Below are positions 1-12,146 of a stretch of DNA of 64,000 bases, in pieces (position 1 is the first letter of the stretch; each line of letters opens with the position of its first letter). The stretch spans positions 4,092,001 through 4,156,000 of the forward strand of contig OX637293.1 in assembly GCA_951799445.1 (NCBI GenBank), in the 5' to 3' direction. The notes under the pieces were generated by a model, which ran no database searches, was not told the DNA's origin, and saw only the letters and a list, made by a program, of their open reading frames with translations. Source of the DNA: Pseudisothecium myosuroides (lineage: Eukaryota > Streptophyta > Bryopsida > Hypnales > Lembophyllaceae). The translations under genes and the position numbers were made by a program.

Positions 1-1794
1 GGTTTGACATGATTAGTTTACAGAGGTTTATCAACTTAGAGAGGTTCTACTGTAGCATCACCGTCTCTAATATCACATTCTCTCGCTGACCCCTAGGGAA
101 AGGACGAATGGACATGTCAATTACTCTCACTATCAGTTCTCATAGAAACTAGTGTACCCTGTGCCGTTGCCACTATCAAAATAAAAATAAAAATAATTTT
201 CTAATTTTTTTAAACCAAAAATAACTCAAAAATCCATAACTTTCATGTTGTAGGTTTAAACGTCACTATACAAAGCCCGTGCACCCCTCCTTGCAAAGAG
301 CTTTCCAAAGGTACCAAGAACACAACCGGGGGACGTACAGTGCAGGAGACCTCAACGTAACAAACAAACAAACAACCTATCTTAATGGTAAAGTGGGATT
401 TTATTTGATGAATTTCTGAAAATGTTCAAAAATGATTTGAATCAAATTTATAAATATTTTTTGAAATTTTGATTGTATGGACACTTTCTACTCTCAATGC
501 GGAACATTGTCTTTTTTGATGAATTGATATTGATACAAACTTCAAAAAGTTATGGAACTTATATTTTGTTACACATTTGTGTTTTGTCTCAAAAATCTAG
601 ATTCTTAGGGGTTAAGTTACAAAAAATAAGTTTTTGTTATCATGATTTTGTAAGATTTCCATTATGCTATCTTTTTCAATGGAACTCCATAATGGGGAAG
701 ATTACTTGTTACATAGTAAAACACAAATCTATGAGAAGGCAGGGCAAAGTATGCAGGGGCCTATCTGGAAGGGGGAGAGATTATTGAGAGGCTACAATAA
801 AAAAGTATCAGGGGAATCCACATAAGAAAATTAGTCCCCCAAAGAAAAAACATGCTTCTATCTACACAAGAAGCCTGGTTACTTCACTATACCTTGTAAT
901 CCATATAAACGTGCATCAATTTTTTTTATTATGGGGGTTATTTAGCCATTATTTTATAGTAGATATGTCCCTATTTTTTTTTTATTTCTACTTTTTGCCC
1001 ATTTTCCTACCCCCTATGGTAGTTAAAATTGAAACTTGAGGTGTTTAAATAAGTCTCTACTATAATTCAAAAATTTATAGACGTTTCTAGGGGTGATCAA
1101 TACAACATATATACTCTAGTTATGCTATATATAGTCCAAAATGAGACGTTGTTCATTATTTTGTCTATTTGCAAATGGAAAATGTAAGCTCCTCATATAG
1201 ATTCCTATTAGACTACCTCTTCTATAAATTTACAAATTATGTAGTACTATAGATCATTACAATTTTATTAATAGTAGTTCTAATATAGTATGCTTCAAAT
1301 AAGTGATGCTACATTAATTTGAATATTTTTTAAATTATTAGCTCCAACATTTAAAGTGAGCCCTATAGCAGGTCTCACGTTGTTTCTAAAATAAATACTA
1401 GTGAAGTACTTGGGACAAGAAGCTAGCTAGAGACCTAAAAGCATATGAACAAGGGGGCTAAAAAATCAAGAGGGAAAAAAAAAGGTGAAGAGCTAGCTAA
1501 AAGACGTAGAGAAGGATGGACATATTGCCAACAAAGATGCTTATCCGAGGGTGTGAAATCTACTCCAAATGGGATGGATCCAATGCAAAAGAGAAGGCAA
1601 TGTTCAATGGACTCTAAGATTGGGAAGTTGCACATTGGACAATGGTCTGTGATGCCAATTTGAGTGAACAAGGTGCCAACTACAATGCCATAATTAATGG
1701 CAAGGCAAATAAAGGGTGTGATTTTCTTGGCTCTTCAAAGATGTCATATATTAATGAAGAATTTAACGCATTCAAACTAAATTAATCCCCCAAA
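1..1794. other. AT-rich intergenic DNA, no supported gene
   Basis: I see no convincing coding region here. Short open frames are low-complexity or overlap on both strands. A lone terminus-like motif, CTTAGGGGTTAAG, with TTAA at 612-615, resembles the ends of the TTAA-flanked elements described elsewhere, but no partner end was found. Confidence 0.5.
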
Positions 1795-1798
1795 TTAA

Positions 1799-2335
1799 CC
1801 CCTAAAAGACCATTGTCCCCTTGGAGGACAAAATGGATTTTGAGCAGGTACCTACAGTTTCAATTTTTGTCATGATTTTTTGAATTTTTTTTGAAGATAT
1901 AAAAATTGATTAGCTTTGTGGGATTATAATTTTTTTTCAATTGATGCGTGGAAGTAAAAGTTATGACCAAATAACCTCAAAATAGGGGAGATTGGGCAAC
2001 CAAAAAAATTTCAAAATTGGAATTCTTTTTGGAATTCTTTTTTTCATATATTATATTTTTGTCTACATGGAAAGCTTTGATTCATTTCATTTGGATAAGT
2101 GATGTGAAAGTTATGGACAATCTTGTTATTTGAACAATTAGAGCATCTTCTTGAAAAAATAACTTGCAAAATTCATTTCTGAATGCAATTTTTGCAATTT
2201 TTCAAAAAAAATGCTCCACATGGTTTAGTTTGCTTGCTAGAATAATTTCACTATTGGAATTAGTGCATTTTAATTCCATCTTGGAAACATTAAAAATTTA
2301 GATTTTCCTTCTATCTTGTACACAACAACGCTAAT
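1799..2335 (-). mobile_element. Truncated TTAA-type DNA element, CCCCTAAAGG group
   Basis: TTAA (1795-1798) is followed by CCCCTAAAAGACC. The next roughly 540 bases are the reverse complement of the right half of the copies at 33,766-34,689 and 59,993-61,343. They share the segment reading gtccccttggaggaca near the end and the 'cattggaattagtgcatttt' stretch further in. Similarity stops near 2,335 and no second terminus is present, so this is a truncated, non-coding copy. Confidence 0.65.
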
Positions 2336-2739
2336 ATGCGAGCCTGGAGCGGCAAGCTTGTGAGTTGTGAGCATGGAGCTTGTGAGCCTAGAGCCCCCAA
2401 AACATTTTTTTAATAAAAATTTCTACAAAAGAAAATTTCCAATGTTTTTTCAAAATTAGTTTTTTTACTATTTATAGAAAATTTTGGGACCTATAACCGC
2501 TCTTCCTATGACCGTGGATTTTTTTTTGGGCTTTGCCAATTGCTATTCAATTGGAAAAGAGCGTCAAACTTCAGCGCACTATTTGAGCACTTGGTTCACC
2601 TACTACAATTCCACTCCCTATGCACACAAATTTTTCACTAAACACACTATAATAACTTGAACAAAGAATACCTATAAAAATAAAGGTGGGTATTATTTAG
2701 CCTCCAGTACAATTTCTCTAAACTAACTTTTATCATTAA

Positions 2740-3707
2740 CCCCAAAGTGACATTCAATTTCTGGGGTTCAAAAACATCATTGCTTTGAAGCTTTATGGAT
2801 CTAAATGTCTTCAAGTTATACAAATCTCAACCGTACAATCTTGTAGTGTACATGTTTTAGATGACATGTACAAAATTTGAAGTCATTTGGCCACATGGAT
2901 TGCAAGATCATAATGTTTTAGTGTTGAAAATGGATGCTGAAATTTTCCCAAAAACACATTTGGAGGTGAAGTTTGATTTCTAAACCTACTCAAATGAAAA
3001 AACTTTAGACTACAAAAAGATTCAAAACTAGTACATAAACTCATTGATGAAAAAAACTTCATTCAATTGAATCATTGTGTACAAAACGGCTTTGAAATGT
3101 CAAGAAAAATCATCAAGAAAAATTGCAAAAAACACATCTAGAGCTGAACCTCCTTCTACTAGAATGCTTCTTAGTCACTCATTAATTCTTGGATTAACAT
3201 GAAATTTTAGCCACAAAAACTAGACTAGTATGAAAAACTTTTCCAAATTTTTTTATTGAAAATGGACTCTGTATGAAGAAGAAACAAGCCGTCAAAGTTC
3301 ACTACACTCCCAAAATGGCAGGATTTTGAACTTCGAATTGCTCTTAAACATTCAAAACAACTTGGATTGACATGAAAACTTTACCACAATAAGTATACTT
3401 CAAGGGGAACAAAATCCAACAAATTTTATTGAAAATGAGCAATGGATGAAGGAGATACAAGGCCCCAAAGTTGCAGCCCTAAAATGCAGTTTGGTGAACT
3501 CAAATTGAAGTTGTGAACTTCGATTGGCTTCCAAAAATTCAATACATCTTGGATTGATCTGAAAATTTACCACACAAACTAGAAGGGAGAACGCAACTTT
3601 TCCAACAAGTCTTATTGAATTTGGACCTTGAATGCAAAAGTTACAGCACTTCGAACTGGACTTGAAACTCTGTGAGGACACTTTCTATCCTCTTTGTCAC
3701 TTTGGGG
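2740..3707 (+). mobile_element. Complete TTAA-flanked DNA element, CCCCAAAGTGACA group
   Basis: The element is bounded by TTAA at 2736-2739 and 3708-3711. It has perfect 13-base inverted ends, CCCCAAAGTGACA and TGTCACTTTGGGG. It is 968 bp and has no coding capacity. The interior contains about four degenerate copies of a 130-150 bp unit, each with a 'cttggatt-a-atgaaa-tttta-cac' core. A second copy lies at 56,518-57,834 and aligns along its whole length apart from two insertions in that copy. TTAA target duplication and a CCC start fit piggyBac-type non-autonomous elements. The assignment rests on ends only. Confidence 0.75.
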
Positions 3708-3711
3708 TTAA

Positions 3712-4386
3712 GCTCAAAATTAAGACTGTGCCCACCAATGTAATTTGGGACCTTGTGTGATTTGAACTTGGGCCATCATATGTTAGTCTCATGGACCTCT
3801 AGTATATATACTCCAACCGTATGGAATGAATGAGTGACCACTCCTATAAAAACCAAAAATATAAAATAAGGAAGACATCCTCCAAAAGCATGAGAGGAAA
3901 AAATGAAAAAATGAAAAAAAAAGAAAAAGAAAAAAGATCTTTTTCTTATGTGAGTTAATGATTTTAGAATCACAATTGTAGTTTTAGCAATTCATACCTT
4001 GTTAGTTCAAAACATTTGACTAATGACATATGACCCTATACTTCATTGACCTCTAACATTGCTAGTACTTCCCCACTTATTTTGTTGCTTTATTGGTGGT
4101 GCATTTGCCAATTTGGCGTACAATTCTATTGTTTCTAATCGTTGGATATACCTTTGAATTCAATGGCAGAGGATGATCATACACAATGCTCTTGAGTATA
4201 CATGTTAGACATATTCAAGAGGCATTGTGGCAAGAATATAAGATACTCTTGAAGACAGAAGCTCGCATCAGTAGTGGTCTCTAGTAGGTAAAGAAGGGGA
4301 GGGAGGTAGTTACCAGCTAATTAGATCCAAAGTTTGAATGAGAAAGGTAGTATTCATTGTGCATTATGGGAGCACGTTTCTACTTG
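3712..4386. other. Intergenic DNA
   Basis: No gene is supported. There is an A/G-rich tract around 3,895-3,940; otherwise I see nothing notable. Confidence 0.4.
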
Positions 4387-4582
4387 GATGGGCAATTTCA
4401 TTAAAATGGCGGTATTCCAAGTGCCACTTTGACGGTGTGCCATTTTCACCATCTAGAACAGGTGCAAATTTTAAAACGGGTGTTCTGAACCATCTAGGAC
4501 AGGTATAGATTTAGAATGGGCGTTCTAAACTGTTTTCATGCCATTTTAAAGGAATATTGCCATTTTAATGAAATTGCCCATC
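4387..4582. mobile_element. Foldback MITE, about 196 bp
   Basis: Inverted ends of about 30 bases begin GATGGGCAATTTCATTAAAA on the left and mirror it on the right (ending TTGCCCATC). The centre contains two degenerate copies of a 45-bp unit with 'atctag-acaggt'. There is no coding capacity. A clean target duplication could not be defined, so the superfamily is open (Tourist-like is possible). Confidence 0.65.
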
Positions 4583-5980
4583 ATGTTGCAATAACAAGGT
4601 CTCTACTCTTCCTAATTAAGCTTGGTTCTTGTCAAAACAAGCCATACTTTCATCACCTTGAACCAATCTATGATTCATTTGTACTTTGTTCCTTTTACAC
4701 ATCATTCAGTATCATTCCAACAAAACCAGAAGTCCACCACCACCTCTTCATGACTACTATACACTATAAGAAAGTGGCCATGTCCAAGACTGTGATATAC
4801 AACTATCTAGTAGTCATTTTAGCACAAATGATTGTAATGTGACTTGGGGGCCCTGGAGTCATTCCGGAGTCATCTTGGACAAGTTGTTTATATACAAGTG
4901 CGATTTTTAATATCACCAACGATGAAGTCCAACGGATGACAAAGTAGATGAAAAAGCACTTTCTTTCAAGTGATAAAGAAAGAGAGGGGTTAAGGAAACT
5001 ACTCTTGGGCTGACACATGGAAGTACTGCACATTTGAACCTACATGGATAGCCACGTGGCCAATCATGCTGCAGTCATGTCGCAGTCACATCAGACTCCT
5101 TGTACATCTGACGTGGACGTCCACGTCAGAAGTCATTTGGAAGTCATTCTCAAGTCATGACAGACCCCTTACACATCTGAGCAGCATGTCATTTTGTAGT
5201 GCTTTTTAAGTGACATTGATTTAGGATTCAAATCACTCCCCAAGGATGTAGAAAGTCATTTTTCTATCATTTTCAAGTTGTGGCAATGTATGCAAAAAAG
5301 AATGTAATGACAATTGCATGGGAAGTAGTCATTCTATAGTCACATATGAGTACATTCAAAGTTTCACAACAATACACCATTCATAATACACAATACACAA
5401 TACGCCTTATACAATACATTATACACCACGTGCCATACATTATACACCACGTGCCGTACATTATATGCCATACACCATATTTGGCATGTGTGTCATGTGA
5501 CTTCCAAAGCCATTTAGAATGTCAGTATGAAGAGATGAAATGACAAGCCTTTCATACAAGTGGGGTGGTAGGAAGCAAGACAAACCATGTGGAATATATA
5601 AAACGCAGGAATTGAATTACAAGTAATGGTTTAGACCTCATTTAAGCATAATAGATTAATTTTTTTCTAAAAATTTGGAATTAAAAGAAGTTGGAAAATC
5701 AATCTCACTTCCATCTCCAATAATCCGTTTTAGATTTCAAATTTCAAATCAAAAGTTATGGACTAATTTGAGAAAGAAATTGGAATGGATATTTTCTTTG
5801 ACATTTTCTAACATCCTTTTTGAATTTTGTCCATCTTCGTTATATATGGCGTACATGAAAATGTACTATAGATGCAAGGAAAGTGTGATGAAAGATATGT
5901 AGGATGTTTGAAAATTGTACAATGCATCACAAATTCACAATGCACAGGGCGCTGAAGCACTATTAAAGTAGGAGCCTAAG

Positions 5981-6148
5981 AAGTCATTCTGCAGCCTTAG
6001 AAAGTCATTCTATAGTATGAAGAAGTCATTCTGTAGTCTCAAGAAGTCATTCTATAGTCTCAAAAAGTCATTATGTAGTCTGAGGAAGTCATTCAGCAGT
6101 CTCAGGAAGACATTTTGCACTCTGAAGAAGTCATTTTGCAGTGGAAAA
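5981..6148. repeat. 21-bp tandem repeat, eight units, inside the CACTA element
   Basis: There are eight consecutive 21-bp units with consensus AAGTCATTCTGTAGTCTNAGR. Each contains the AGTCATT motif that is also scattered through the subterminal regions of the same CACTA element. An array of possible transposase-binding sites is one reading. Confidence 0.85.
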
Positions 6149-6149
6149 C

Positions 6150-7010
6150 AAAATTAGAGGTAATGATGTGGTCCTTTCTAGAAATAAATAAAATAAAATA
6201 AAATAACACTTGAAAGAGAGGATCAAAAAAATTTATAAGAGAGAGTAGAGAAAATAAGTTCAAAGAGAAGAAAGGAAAAAAAATTAGAAGTACTACCTCG
6301 GTCATTTTTGGAAACAACATAAAATAAAATAATGAATAAAAGAGAAGATTAGAAAAAATTGCAAGAGAGATCAAAGAAAATAAGTCTATAAATTTGGAAT
6401 TACTGGAATAGTTATTTCCAAGAGGAAATGAAACCAAATAATGAATGAAAGAAGAGATTAAAAAAAGTAGAAAAGAGAGTAGAAAAATGAGTATATTCCC
6501 TTTTAAAAGCCTCCCAAAATAGAGAGTACTAAAACAGTCATTTCCAAAAAGGAAAAAAAATAATAGCATATGGAAGAGGAAATGGCAAAAATGTATAAGA
6601 GAGAGTAGCAAAAAGAAGTGAAGAGCCAAAAAAAAGCCAAAAAAATTGGAAGTAATAGAACAGTCATTTCCAGTTCAGAAATGAAACAAAATATTAAACA
6701 AAAGAGGATATGGCAAAAATGTGTAAGAGAGCATAGCGAAGCAAATTCTAGGAAAAATAAATTAGAAGTACTAAAATGGTCATTTCCAAAAAAGAAAAAA
6801 AAGAATATAATAAATAGAGGAGGTCATTTCAAAATGTATAAGAGAGAGTGGCAAAGAGAAGTACAACGTAAAAAAAAATGCCCCAAAACTTGGAAGCACT
6901 AGAAATGTCATTTCCTTTAGGTATATAAAACAAAATAATAAAAGGAAAAGGAGATCAAAAAGAAAAGAAGAGATCAAAGAAAGGAAGAGTAAGTTATTTC
7001 AAAAATGGAA
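6150..7010. repeat. Degenerate tandem repeats of about 115 bp
   Basis: An A/G-rich unit recurs roughly seven times. Each contains 'gtcatttcca', then 'gaaa-aaa-aaaataat', then 'agagagagtag'. The open frames on either strand are a by-product of the purine-rich composition. The block forms most of the CACTA interior. Confidence 0.6.
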
Positions 7011-7468
7011 GGTTAGAAAAAGGTGAAAGTTATGAAACAATTAGTCTTGTGCCGCAAAAAGATCAAAAAAAGAAGAAGATGGAAACGGCAAAAAGGAAAA
7101 AGAATACAATCCAAGATAAAGAAAACCTTAACTTTTGAAAGTTGGTAGTATTGTAGTAGTCACGAGGAAGTTGCGGCATAGTCACCATGAAGTGATACAC
7201 AGTCACAACGCATGACTGCGGCCTTTATGATGGATTTCGTTCCATCCATGTCAGCGAGGCAGGACTACTGTGAACAAAACATAGTGGATGAAGCTCCACC
7301 GTCGTTCATAGCTCATCCCGAAATCACGTGGGCGACTGCAAGATGACTATGCAACTCGATTTTCTGTCTCCACTGGTGCAATTAGGGAGCCGCAGTCACT
7401 TTTTAGTCATTCCGGACACAAAGTCATATGGCCGCAGTCACGAAAGTGGCCATTTTCTTGTAATGATA

Positions 7469-8232
7469 ATCTTCCTTTCTCCCACTATAGGTTGGACTTG
7501 AGGTTCCCTTCCGTCTCTTTGCCATTTTGACAGTTTACTTGATGTTTGACCTGCACTATTGAACTTGACATTTTGCAATTGATTTGTAGATAATCCTTGC
7601 AATATGCCCTTTGATGTGTTGCAGTCGCTTTCATATGCAACTATAACATATCGGGATGTGTTTGACTCAAGCTATTTTTTGATGCCCTTCGAAGACTTTG
7701 TAGAGGCTATAGTGGACCACGTTCAAACACGAGTTTGAGAAAAATTGACTTTGACCAATCTATATGACTAGATCCTAAATTGCAAGTGGATATTGTATCT
7801 AATTTTCTTTTTGAGCTTCCAAAGTTTTTTTTCCCTTCCAAATGTGGTACTTAAGATCCAACACCCTTGAGTAGCTCTAGACAATGTATTCACTGCTTCT
7901 GCCATTTTTGGAGGATCTCCGTTTCATCTTGCAAACTCTTAACTTCAACTCTTCTTTTGAAGGACCAGATTTAGATGTATGGCCGCTTAAGTACGCATGG
8001 TATTTTGTCATTTGCATCCATGTATGGATTTTATTGTTGCAAGTGGCACAAAACAAATTGTTTTTTTGGTTTTCGGACCTATAAAATCAAGATACAAGCA
8101 TGCTTGGGGTACACTAGTCAAGAATTAAGGAACAAAAATGAAATAATTTCAATTAGCCTATTTTACAAATAAAATTTAGAGTAATTTTTTAAAAACATTG
8201 GTTATTGTTAAAACACATATAGTCAAATCATT
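7469..8232. other. Intergenic DNA
   Basis: No gene, RNA gene or clear repeat boundary is supported in this AT-rich stretch. Confidence 0.4.
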
Positions 8233-10262
8233 TTCATGAACTTGGGGGGTGTAGTGAGCGGTAGCAGTAGAAAACTACGTGCGAACAAATGATAGGGTGC
8301 CTAAAAAAATTTGAAATAAAAATTATAATTTGATTTTTTATACTATAGGATACAAAAATGCCATGCCATGTCTTTAAACTACTATAGGATATAGAAAAAT
8401 AGGTCCAATTAGAAAAAAATTAGACATAGGATACCCCTTTTTTTATTCTTTTTTTTTGGCCAAAAGTATTAAATGTTGTTGCCTTGTGAATGGCATATTC
8501 AAAGTATTCAATGATTTTATAGACTTTACTAATTCCTAGAGTAGACGTAGGCTGGCTTTAGGTGGCTGTCATGCAGCTTAGAAAATGAGCTAATTACAAA
8601 TTGTTAAAAATTTAGACATCCTAGCTTGCATCATACATCCATATTTAGTACCTGCAAGAACTTATGAGGTTGTAAAATTTTGCAATTAACTTCAATTTTG
8701 AATACTCTTAACTTTATATCTGTAATGAATGATTTTGATTAAAAATGGAAACACAAATACTGTCAACACCAAAAAGTTAATTCTACCAGAATTTTTTGGG
8801 AACTTCAAACATTGCACTCTTTTTAAAACTTTAGGCAGGGTTATACGGTTTGAATTCTGCACATTTAAAAAAAAAAATTATACCGGAGTTGAATGTTTGT
8901 GTGACATGCCCAAATTTATTTTTTTGAAATTCATTGTAGCCCATGGGTCAAAGTTATGTTGTCCGATAGCTTCAGGCAGCTTGGACAAGGCCTCCTCCTA
9001 AGGATTAATTGTTGATGTTTCTGAATTGAAGTAAGATAGAAACACTCAAAAGCGATCCTGTTCCCATTCTTGTACCCTAGATTATCACTAAATGTGTCTT
9101 TAGACTTTCATCAATGTGTCCTACAAATGCTTAACTTTCTTTGATTCACTGACGCATTTGAAAGACATATACTTAACTTTGATTTACTAACTACGGATTT
9201 TGCAAATTTTAAATTAGGGTCCACCTATGTGAGAGTTTCAGTGGTCTAAGAAGCTGGCACTTTGAAAAATCTTAGAAATTACATACCACATCCAAAAAAT
9301 CTCATTTTTTTTTGGAATATTCATGATTTTCACTTGCTAGTACTATGTAAATGTTATTTTTAGGAAAAAGTGTCTCCAACTATGTTGAATTGCTTAATAT
9401 TGACGGTTTTGGATGTTTCTACTGTAGATACAAGTGTTTGACTTTACTAATTTCTATAGTAGACGGTGGCTGGCTTCAGGTGGCTTTCTAGTTTTCCCAT
9501 TAGTTATAGTACTGCATGTTTGAGTTCAGTTGTACAAGCTTAGTTTTGTTTGTGTCTCCATAACTAGACATGATAAGCACATTTTTTTCACTCATTGTAT
9601 TTGTAAACACAATAACGACATTCTATTTCATACTACCATTTCATACTACCATGATTGTGCAAAAATATTTCTTGCATTCTATTTCATACTATGATTTCAT
9701 ACTACCATGATAGTGCAAAAATAATTTTTACATATTATTGTGCATATGGTGAAGACATGTACATTGAATCAAACAATGTAGGTTAAAGAAAAGTTGATAT
9801 CAAAAAGCAATCTCTGTATCATTCATATTAATTATGTAAAAAGGACCTAAACCTAAAGTTCAATTGATAGCATTCAATAATATGATCCCTTCCTAGTAAA
9901 TGAGTGTCATTGACAATTTTTATGGAAGATACAATAGTAGTATTGACTACATTTTTTTGTTAAGTTCTAGTTGTAAGTAGTCATCAGTGGGGGAAAGAAA
10001 AGAAAGTTTGAAAGAAATTTAATGCTACAGGACAAAATTTGTAGTAGAATTTTTTTTTAATCTAAATTACCATATCATTTATTCATATCAATTTAGAATT
10101 ATAAGTAATGCAAGCCCCTTCTCTAATAACCCAAAGTAGGAAATTATATAATGATAGGGTATTTAAATAAATAAATAAAAAAGTAATACCCCCCTAAAAA
10201 ATACTTGGTGTTCGCACCTATCTCCTTATTTTTTTACTCACTGACCCCCCCGAGTTCATGAA
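8233..10262. mobile_element. 2-kb element with long inverted ends and TTCATGAA at both edges
   Basis: The left end TTCATGAACTTGGGGGG and the right end (inward TTCATGAACTCGGGGGG) are inverted. Partial similarity runs about 70 bases further, including AGTGAG and GTGCGAACA. The outer TTCATGAA is palindromic, so it could be the ends themselves or an 8-bp target duplication of hAT type. The interior has two degenerate copies of a 'gactttactaattcctagagtag' segment (near 8,523 and 9,432) and a short direct repeat at 9,620-9,725. There is no transposase. Confidence 0.55.
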
Positions 10263-11080
10263 TCAAAACCTACTAAATCTTTAATCTTTAATTTTAATAT
10301 TTGTTAGGATTTAGCAGTTGATATCATGTCAATAGAAAATATACATGTATATACAAGAATTTTACCATGATTTTTTTTCTATTTACTACTTTACAATTCA
10401 CTTTTCATGTTTTAATTATGAAATCCAAAAGAATACTCAATTTTGAATTTTGTTTAAACGTAGCCGTTCCTTGTGATATTTAAGATGATTTGAAAAATAA
10501 TAATAAATAATTAAATATCCCATATCAAGTTATAAATTACTACAATTGGTTATTAAAACATCATAAACCAATAAAGTGATTTGAAAACACTTTCTACTAA
10601 ATATTTATATTCTTTTTTGATTCTTGAATGAAAAATGGACACTAGCTAGGACAACGTCTTGAATAGGGCTTCAGGAATCAAATTAACAACTTTAATCAAT
10701 TAATGGCAATTTTTTTTGGATGATTCTATACAATATTCTACTTGAAGCAAGTAAATTTGTATTAAAATTAAGTTTTTATAACAAAATTTGGAACTTAATC
10801 TACATTAAAGAAATGAACTTCATTGCATTTTATTAAGTGACGATGTTTATGGGGTACCCCAAGCATGCTTGTACCCATCACTTGTGCGGACCGTCCGTCA
10901 TAACCATCCAATTTGCCCACCTGTCCAAGACTTCTAGTGATCATGATTTGCCCGATGTTAAGTTAATTACATTGTCTGTCCGCTCCGTCCAAACTGTCCC
11001 ATATGTCCGCCTATTTGAGACGTCTGGTGATCCTTACTCCCTTGATGTGACAACAATGATCTAGAGATTGAGAATTAGCA
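10263..11080. other. Intergenic DNA
   Basis: No feature is supported. A short frame at 10,837-11,064 has no recognisable domain. Confidence 0.4.
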
Positions 11081-11180
11081 CTTCTTAGGCATGAAGGTTA
11101 GTTTACAATGTGTTGCCACATGCTTGTGATGATTAGAAAGAAATTTCTTTGAAAAAGAAGGAAAAAAAATACTTGTAATA

Positions 11181-11564
11181 TCATGACAAAGACATCTGGA
11201 GTCGGTCTAGAAAATTCTCCAAAGTGTCTATCTTGCGCACCCACGCCTTCTTTTCCGTAGCACTAATGTTGTTAGAAAGAGGAGGTAGACTCTCAAGCAT
11301 AGAATTGGAGGATTTTTCATAATAATACACTCCCACTGCATAGGCATGAGCAGCTTCGGTTGAGGTGCCATATTCACCCAACTGGATCTTTCCCTTCTCC
11401 CCGGGTAGACACAACCTAGCCACATATTTAGCATTCCGCTTGTTATAACATACAACTTTCGGCTTGGATGGAATGATATCAAATTCAATAGAATGTTCTC
11501 GCGACTTGTTACAATGTTCTACCGGTGCAACTGATGCATCATTAGATCTTTCCACATTTGACAT
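11181..11564 (-). CDS. Degenerate AP2/ERF-like domain protein (possible pseudogene)
   Basis: This 127-codon frame starts at an ATG at 11,564. Residues about 38-82 resemble the second half of an AP2/ERF DNA-binding domain: KYVARLCLP, a basic turn, then IQLGEYGTSTEAAHAYAVG, matching the family pattern 'A-I ... LG-(Y/F)-T-EEAA-AY'. The usual YRGVR start and WGRW core are missing or unrecognisable, so DNA binding is doubtful. The C-terminal part (about residues 86-127) is unassigned. The last five codons, the stop and about 100 bases of 3' flank recur at 48,205-48,325. AP2/ERF proteins are nuclear transcription factors in plants. This copy may be a retained small paralogue or a decayed, possibly dispersed, gene. 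It is flanked by foldback transposons and has no evident promoter. Confidence 0.5.
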   Translation of the reverse strand: MSNVERSNDASVAPVEHCNKSREHSIEFDIIPSKPKVVCYNKRNAKYVARLCLPGEKGKIQLGEYGTSTEAAHAYAVGVYYYEKSSNSMLESLPPLSNNISATEKKAWVRKIDTLENFLDRLQMSLS

Positions 11565-11626
11565 GGTACCAATTTGACCCCTTGCACAAAGTCAGTAGAT
11601 TGTAAGTAGGGTTCTCATCACAATAA

Positions 11627-11808
11627 GAACCCCGTGTTTTATGTGACGTTTTATAATTTTAACAAACGGATTTTAGGTGACGTCAAATAAAACATCCAAA
11701 TGTTTTTATGTCAACAATAATGTCCAATGTAACATTTGAATGTTCCATTTGACGTCATCTAAAATCTGTCTGTGAAAATTATAAAACGTCATATAAAACA
11801 TGGGGTTC
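11627..11808. mobile_element. Near-palindromic foldback MITE
   Basis: The two arms (about 90 bases each, centred near 11,717) are near-perfect reverse complements. They begin GAACCCCGTGTTTTATGTGA on the left and GAACCCCATGTTTTATATGA on the right strand, and both contain TGACGTCAAAT. The sequence would fold into one long hairpin. It lies just upstream of the AP2-like frame. Confidence 0.7.
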
Positions 11809-11964
11809 ATATAGTACATACTAGACAAACCGTTTGCCCGCCCATTTGTCCAATTTGCCAAACCGATTGAAGTTCCACCCGTCAGATGCAATCAACAAAT
11901 AGTTGACTTTTTGTGTAGGTAAAAAAAATTGACGTAGATTTACCTTGTCCATGGCGTTTGACAT

Positions 11965-12115
11965 GTGGTGGTCTCATTGAGGCGTAGACGCAAATCAAGC
12001 AAGGCGCAGATGCTTATCCAAGTGTGGACGTAAGTCAAGGTAGGGCGCGGATGTGTGTCTTGGCACCGACACAAGTCAAGGTGGGGCGCGGACGTCGGGG
12101 TAGGGACGTAGGGGT
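11965..12115. repeat. GC-rich degenerate tandem repeat
   Basis: Four or five copies of a roughly 30-40 bp unit contain 'ggcgcrgayg' and 'aagtcaaggt'. They stand out from the AT-rich surroundings by their CpG content. The function is unknown. Confidence 0.5.
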
Positions 12116-12146
12116 AGGCACATACACAAATTTCTTTCTTTTTTAT

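Larger units (their letters stand above)
4762..7465. mobile_element. Non-autonomous CACTA (En/Spm) transposon
   Basis: The left end is CACTATAAGAAAGTGGCCA. The right end read inward is CATTACAAGAAAATGGCCA. These match the canonical plant CACTA terminus CACTACAAGAAAA. The flanking 3-bp target duplication is ATA on both sides (4759-4761 and 7466-7468), the CACTA hallmark. Both subterminal regions carry many AGTCAT/AGTCAC motifs in both orientations, like transposase-binding subterminal repeats. The interior has no transposase frame, only tandem repeats, so the 2.7-kb element is non-autonomous. Confidence 0.85.

Noticed and set aside
2736..3711. PIF/Harbinger 3-bp TTA/TAA duplication for the TTAA elements
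   Set aside because: Matched 4-bp flanks (TTAA/TTAA, TTAT/TTAT) fit all complete copies. With a 3-bp duplication, the TTAT copy would have unmatched flanks.
5346..5480. CRISPR-like or microsatellite array of 'atacattatacaccacgtgcc'
   Set aside because: Only two or three imperfect units lie within the CACTA subterminal region, without regular spacers. CRISPR is also not expected in a plant nucleus.
6102..6629. 175-codon Leu/Phe-rich frame on the minus strand (membrane protein-like)
   Set aside because: It is the complement of A/G-rich tandem repeats inside the CACTA element; hydrophobic residues arise from T/C-rich triplets.
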